Below are positions 14,010 to 16,904 of a DNA stretch of 16,904 bases, one piece after another. Source of the DNA: JBHHXR01 sp046757205 (GTDB lineage Bacteria > Pseudomonadota > Alphaproteobacteria > Rhodobacterales > Rhodobacteraceae); contig JBHHXR010000047.1 in NCBI GenBank assembly GCA_046757205.1, positions 1-16,904 on the forward strand, written 5' to 3'. A model generated the notes under the pieces. It ran no database searches. It saw only the letters and a list, made by a program, of their open reading frames with translations, and was not told the DNA's origin. Made by a program: the position numbers and the translations under genes. Numbering within the stretch: the stretch's first letter is position 1; each line of letters begins with the position of its first letter.

Positions 14010-14605
14010 GCCGCCCGGCGCCACACCAGGCGGCGGACAAGTTCCACGTAATGCGCCTCGATCTCGCCGACCGACAGCCGGCCGCCTTCGCGGTACCAGG
14101 TATTCACCCCGGTCAGCATGGCGATGATCGCCATCGTCGACAGCCGTGCGTCGACCAGATCGAAAAGCTGCCTCTCCTGTCCACGGCGCAGGATTGCCTC
14201 GAGGATGTCCTCGTAGGCGCGGCGCAGGTCCTCGACGCGCCGGAAATTTTCCGGATCGAGGTTGCGAAGCTCCATGTAGGCGATGAAAACCTGGTCAATG
14301 CGGGGAACATGAAAGGCAATGTGAAACCGCACGAAGGCGTCGAGTTGGCGCAGCGGATCGTCGCCCGCGTCCGCCTGACGCCGCCACGCCGCGTGCAGTT
14401 CCTCCAGATGCCCCACCATCAGCTCCGCCAGCAGCGATTGCTTGTCCGGCGTGTAAAGGTAGAGCGCGCCCGCCTGCACGCCTACCTCGGCGGCGATCTG
14501 GCGCATCGACACGGCCGCGTAGCCGTAGCGCGCGAACAGCCGCGTCGCCGCCGCCTTCAGCAACCGCGCCGTCTCCTTGCCGCTGGAACCGCTCTTGCGC
14601 GCCAT
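14006..14605 (-). CDS. TetR/AcrR-family transcriptional regulator
   Basis: A 199-residue one-component repressor. The N-terminal DNA-binding domain is clear: helix 1 TARLLKAAATRLFARYGY (12-29) and the helix-turn-helix VSMRQIAAEVGVQAGALYLY (32-51), followed by the usual DKQSLLAEL. The C-terminal ligand domain is generic and its inducer unknown. The ATG at 14605 has GGAGG 4 bases before it; a longer frame to 14650 would run through the palindrome and is unlikely. It is coupled with the GST gene through an ATGA overlap, so it probably controls itself and the GST. The palindrome at 14636-14649, between its own promoter boxes, fits autorepression. Confidence 0.92.
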   Translation of the reverse strand: MARKSGSSGKETARLLKAAATRLFARYGYAAVSMRQIAAEVGVQAGALYLYTPDKQSLLAELMVGHLEELHAAWRRQADAGDDPLRQLDAFVRFHIAFHVPRIDQVFIAYMELRNLDPENFRRVEDLRRAYEDILEAILRRGQERQLFDLVDARLSTMAIIAMLTGVNTWYREGGRLSVGEIEAHYVELVRRLVWRRAA

Positions 14606-14625
14606 GGTGCCTCCGACCGTCGGCA

Positions 14626-14660
14626 AAATAGTAACTGAACAAGCGTTCAAAAAACAAGGG
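14626..14660 (-). promoter_or_regulatory. tetR promoter with operator palindrome in the spacer
   Basis: On the minus strand a -35-like TTGTTT is followed, after 18 bases, by TACTAT as -10. The spacer contains the perfect inverted repeat TGAAC-AAGC-GTTCA (14636-14649). An inverted repeat placed between -35 and -10 is the classic site for a TetR-family protein that represses its own operon. The binding itself is inferred. Confidence 0.55.
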
Positions 14661-14661
14661 C

Positions 14662-14677
14662 TGACGGAATACCGTCA
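14662..14677. promoter_or_regulatory. Second palindrome in the tetR/protease intergenic region
   Basis: TGACGG-AATA-CCGTCA is a perfect 6+4+6 inverted repeat, different in sequence from the tetR-proximal palindrome 12 bases away. It lies about 130 bases upstream of the metalloprotease start and upstream of the tetR promoter. It may be a binding site for another regulator or an activator site. No known consensus is claimed. Confidence 0.35.
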
Positions 14678-14740
14678 TCCGACGTTGGCGCCGCCACAGT
14701 GGTAGGAATGCGTCACCGGCCACGGACTTGGCGCGCCCGG

Positions 14741-14769
14741 TTGACGCGCCGTGCCGCCGTTCGATAGGT
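14741..14769 (+). promoter_or_regulatory. Candidate metalloprotease promoter
   Basis: TTGACG (14741-14746) is followed after 17 bases by ATAGGT (14764-14769). The -35 is good and the -10 weak. A start near 14776 would give a leader of about 33 bases before the ATG at 14809, carrying the GGAG ribosome site (14799-14802). Confidence 0.35.
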
Positions 14770-14808
14770 AAAAGCCCGTACCCGTCGCCCGTTTCGCCGG
14801 AGATCGCC

Positions 14809-15969
14809 ATGCCCAGTTACAATTTGTCGGGCTACAAGTGGGGATCGCCGCACATCGGCACGCCGGGCGGAACGGTAACCTACAGTTTCGCCCCGGTCGG
14901 GGCCGGGCAGTTCTTCACCTACGACGCCGCGATATCCGACGCCGGGTTCCAGCAGGCGGTCAACAACGCGTTCGCCGCGTTTTCGGGCGTCGCCGATATC
15001 TCGTTCCAACTGGTCGCCGACAGCGACGCTTCGAATATCCGCCTCGGCTGGGACGCCATCGACGGCGCTTTCGGAACCATCGGCGAGTCGGTCACCAGCT
15101 ACTCGCAGACCGGTCAGCGGTTCGGGCAGACGATCTCTTCGGAGATCCGCTTCGATTCCGGCGACACCTGGACACTCAGCCCGCTGACCGATGTCTGGGA
15201 CATGGATTTCTATGCCGTGGCGCTGCACGAAGTGGCGCACGCGCTGGGTCTGGACCACGTCAACAATCCGAATTCGCTGATGCACCCGAGGCTGAGCGTG
15301 AACGGTCTGACGCTGGACGCCATAAGCGGCGTGCAGGCGCTGTACGGCATGGCCGCCGGAATTGCCGCCGGCACCGGGACGCCATTCATGGACGTGCTTG
15401 TCGGGTCGCGGAAATCCGACACGATTCTGGCGCTGGGCGGCGACGATCTGGTGAAAGGCAAGGGCGGCCGCGATGTCATCTATGGCGGCGACGGCCAGGA
15501 CGACGTCTACGGCGGCGGCGGCAAGGACCAGCTTTTCGGCGGCAACGGCGGCGACTACCTCTATGGCGGCGGCGGCAAGGACATTGTCAGCGGAGAAACT
15601 GGAAACGACTGGCTGTTCGGCGGCCGTGGCAAGGATGATCTGTCTGGCGGCAGCGGCGACGATACGATGCTTGGCGGCAAGGGCAAGGATGTGCTCGACG
15701 GCGGCAGCGGCAACGACGTTCTGACCGGCGATGCCGGCAAGGATACCTTCGTTTTCCGGACCGGCAACCAGAGCGACGAGATCACCGATTTCGGAAATGG
15801 CCGCGACCTGCTGGACCTGACGGATTTCGGGTTCACCGGCCCTTCCGACGTCCTCGCGCGGGCCGACCAGTCGGGCGCCGACGTGCTGATCGATTTCGGC
15901 GGCGGCGACCTGCTGACCATCGACAGTTTCCTGCTTGCCGATCTGGGCGCGGCCGACTTCATCCTGTAG
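14809..15969 (+). CDS. Secreted RTX metalloprotease (M10/serralysin-like)
   Basis: A 386-residue zinc endopeptidase, expected to leave the cell by a type I secretion system. The catalytic domain (about 1-185) carries the metzincin zinc motif HEVAHALGLDH (140-150; ligands H140, H144, H150, catalytic E141) and a Met-turn at SLMHP (M158). Twelve RTX-type nonapeptides (210-317) should bind calcium. The C-terminus (318-386) has the FVF...DEITDFGNGRDLLDL block and ends in DFIL, an acidic residue followed by hydrophobic ones as in serralysin secretion signals. There is no N-terminal signal peptide, which fits type I export. At 386 residues it is shorter than the usual 470-480 of serralysins, with a minimal, matrixin-like catalytic part. 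The ATG at 14809 has GGAG 6 bases before it. No exporter or inhibitor gene is seen nearby. Confidence 0.9.
   Translation: MPSYNLSGYKWGSPHIGTPGGTVTYSFAPVGAGQFFTYDAAISDAGFQQAVNNAFAAFSGVADISFQLVADSDASNIRLGWDAIDGAFGTIGESVTSYSQTGQRFGQTISSEIRFDSGDTWTLSPLTDVWDMDFYAVALHEVAHALGLDHVNNPNSLMHPRLSVNGLTLDAISGVQALYGMAAGIAAGTGTPFMDVLVGSRKSDTILALGGDDLVKGKGGRDVIYGGDGQDDVYGGGGKDQLFGGNGGDYLYGGGGKDIVSGETGNDWLFGGRGKDDLSGGSGDDTMLGGKGKDVLDGGSGNDVLTGDAGKDTFVFRTGNQSDEITDFGNGRDLLDLTDFGFTGPSDVLARADQSGADVLIDFGGGDLLTIDSFLLADLGAADFIL
15436..15759 (+). repeat. RTX calcium-binding nonapeptide repeats (12 x 27 bp)
   Basis: Twelve consecutive 27-base units encode GGxGxDxLx-type nonapeptides, the parallel beta-roll of RTX proteins. 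Middle units fit best (for example GGKDQLFGG, SGDDTMLGG); the first is degenerate (GGDDLVKGK) and the last lacks the trailing glycines. Five or six units carry GKD rather than GND at the calcium loop, giving a lysine-rich variant. Confidence 0.85.
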
Positions 15970-16073
15970 AGTGCGTGAAATTGGCCCCACCCAACCGAGG
16001 CAGACCTTTCGCGGGCGAACTCCGGACGAGCCTGGGCCGGCGCATGACGCGCTGGACGGAAAGGGAGTTTTGG

Positions 16074-16256
16074 ATGCGAAAAGTCGTCGCGACTGGGGCG
16101 TATGGGTTGATCGTCCTCGGTGTTGTCCACGCAGTGCACGTGGCGCGGTCGGGCGATGTCGAGCCGTATTTGTGGGCAGCGTCGCTGTTTCTGGTGATGC
16201 AGGGCGTGCTGACGCTGCGGCTGATCGCGCGCCTGAAGGTGCACCCGCGATATTGA
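16074..16256 (+). CDS. Small two-helix membrane protein, function unknown
   Basis: A 60-residue protein starting MRKVVATGAYGLIVLG. Two hydrophobic segments (about 6-22 and 32-51) are joined by a short polar loop (RSGDVEP), and the tail is basic (RLIARLKVHPRY), so both ends are probably cytoplasmic. I do not recognise a family. The frame is open upstream to 15975. The ATG at 16074 is chosen because GGGAG lies 6 bases before it; the ATG at 16044 has no ribosome site. It lies 104 bases after the metalloprotease on the same strand. Confidence 0.6.
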   Translation: MRKVVATGAYGLIVLGVVHAVHVARSGDVEPYLWAASLFLVMQGVLTLRLIARLKVHPRY

Positions 16257-16389
16257 GCTTGTTGCCGGCCGGTGGAGCCGGGTGGATGAAATTTTCCGTT
16301 TGCCTGCCGCGCCCTTTCGCGGCTGTAATGCAGCGCGGCGCCCGCCGGAAGGCCGGCGTCGTCCGCCTGCATCATGGAGCCTGCTCCCG

Positions 16390-16904
16390 ATGAGCCATTA
16401 CGAGGATTACAGCCGGACCGCCGGCCACTACGACGCCACGCGCTCCGCCGTCGGCAGCCATATCTGGCTCGGTCATGTGGCGGCGCGATTCGACGATCCT
16501 TCGGCGCTGCGGGTTCTCGACGCCGGTTGCGGGACCGGCAACTACGCGCTGGCGCTTGCGCCTCATGTCGGGCGGGTGACGGCGCTGGACCGGAACCCGC
16601 GCATGCTCGACGAGGCGCGCGCCAAGGCGGCGGCGGGCGGCGGCGGGATCGAGTTCCGACAGGGCGAACTGCTGGACCTGCCGCTGGCGGCGGAAAGCTT
16701 CGATGTGGTGATGTTCAACCAGGTGCTGCACCATCTGGAGCCGCCGGGCGCGACCGGATTTCCCGGCTTCCGCGGCGCCATCGCCGAGGCGGCGCGGGTG
16801 CTGCGCGCGGGCGGCCTCGTTTTCATCAACGCCTGCGCGCGCCGCCAGATGCGCCGCGGCTTCTCGTATCACGCACTGATCCCCGGCGCCGCCCGCAAGG
16901 GGCT
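16390..16904 (+). CDS. Class I SAM-dependent methyltransferase (partial, open at right edge)
   Basis: The first 171 codons of a methyltransferase with a Rossmann-like fold (Methyltransf_11 type). Motif I is VLDAGCGTGNYALAL (42-56, the SAM-binding glycine loop), an acidic residue D67 ends strand 2 (VTALD), and SFDVVMFNQVLHHLE (103-117) is the post-motif II strand seen in UbiE/SmtA-like enzymes. A strand GGLVFIN (141-147) follows. The substrate cannot be told; quinone, lipid and small-molecule methyltransferases share these motifs. A possible GGAG lies about 10 bases before the ATG at 16390. The gene continues past the window. Confidence 0.88.
   Translation, partial: MSHYEDYSRTAGHYDATRSAVGSHIWLGHVAARFDDPSALRVLDAGCGTGNYALALAPHVGRVTALDRNPRMLDEARAKAAAGGGGIEFRQGELLDLPLAAESFDVVMFNQVLHHLEPPGATGFPGFRGAIAEAARVLRAGGLVFINACARRQMRRGFSYHALIPGAARKG

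Noticed and set aside
14613..14623. CCGAC-C-GTCGG palindrome just upstream of tetR as another operator
   Set aside because: Short, GC-rich and overlapping the ribosome site; weaker than the two palindromes beside it.

Overview
The window is GC-rich chromosomal DNA from an alphaproteobacterium, most likely Hyphomicrobiales (Rhizobiales) or a close relative. The evidence is the short alphaproteobacterial prolyl-tRNA synthetase next to lolC-lolD, and a run of AI-2E transporter, HdaA, polyphosphate kinase and exopolyphosphatase, which is a gene order I know from rhizobia. Almost every long gene is a recognisable core gene. No rRNA, tRNA, CRISPR array or IS element was seen.

Layout, left to right. 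(1) Positions 1-805 hold a broken duplicate of the middle of lolD at the left edge, then a lower-GC stretch with one small HIRAN-domain gene on the minus strand and its own extended -10 promoter. This looks like a small insertion behind lolD. (2) Positions 806-4165 (minus) are proS-lolC-lolD, a tight operon for prolyl-tRNA charging and for release of lipoproteins to the outer membrane. (3) Positions 4166-4433 are an intergenic region. It has a palindrome by the proS promoter region and a strong plus-strand terminator that no annotated gene uses, which may mark a small RNA. (4) Positions 4434-10035 (minus) are AI-2E family permease - hdaA - ppk - ppx, closely packed and probably one transcript. 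It combines shut-off of DnaA with synthesis and breakdown of polyphosphate. (5) Positions 10150-10923 (minus) are NAD kinase, divergent from glyA (plus, 11174-12463). (6) Positions 12580-13362 (plus) encode a CbbY-like HAD protein that has lost its catalytic aspartates. It converges on, and overlaps by 25 bp, a minus-strand tetR-GST pair (13338-14605). (7) The tetR upstream region carries a palindrome between its -35 and -10 boxes and a second, different palindrome. A compact secreted RTX metalloprotease (14809-15969) reads away from it. (8) A 60-residue two-helix membrane protein follows, then the first 171 codons of a class I methyltransferase that runs off the right edge.

The most unusual items are the lolD duplication with its sharp identity boundary and HIRAN cargo, the HAD pseudo-phosphatase, the orphan terminator or candidate small RNA at about 4300-4432, and the operator-like palindromes between tetR and the protease. 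I saw no complete multi-gene system that is clearly new.
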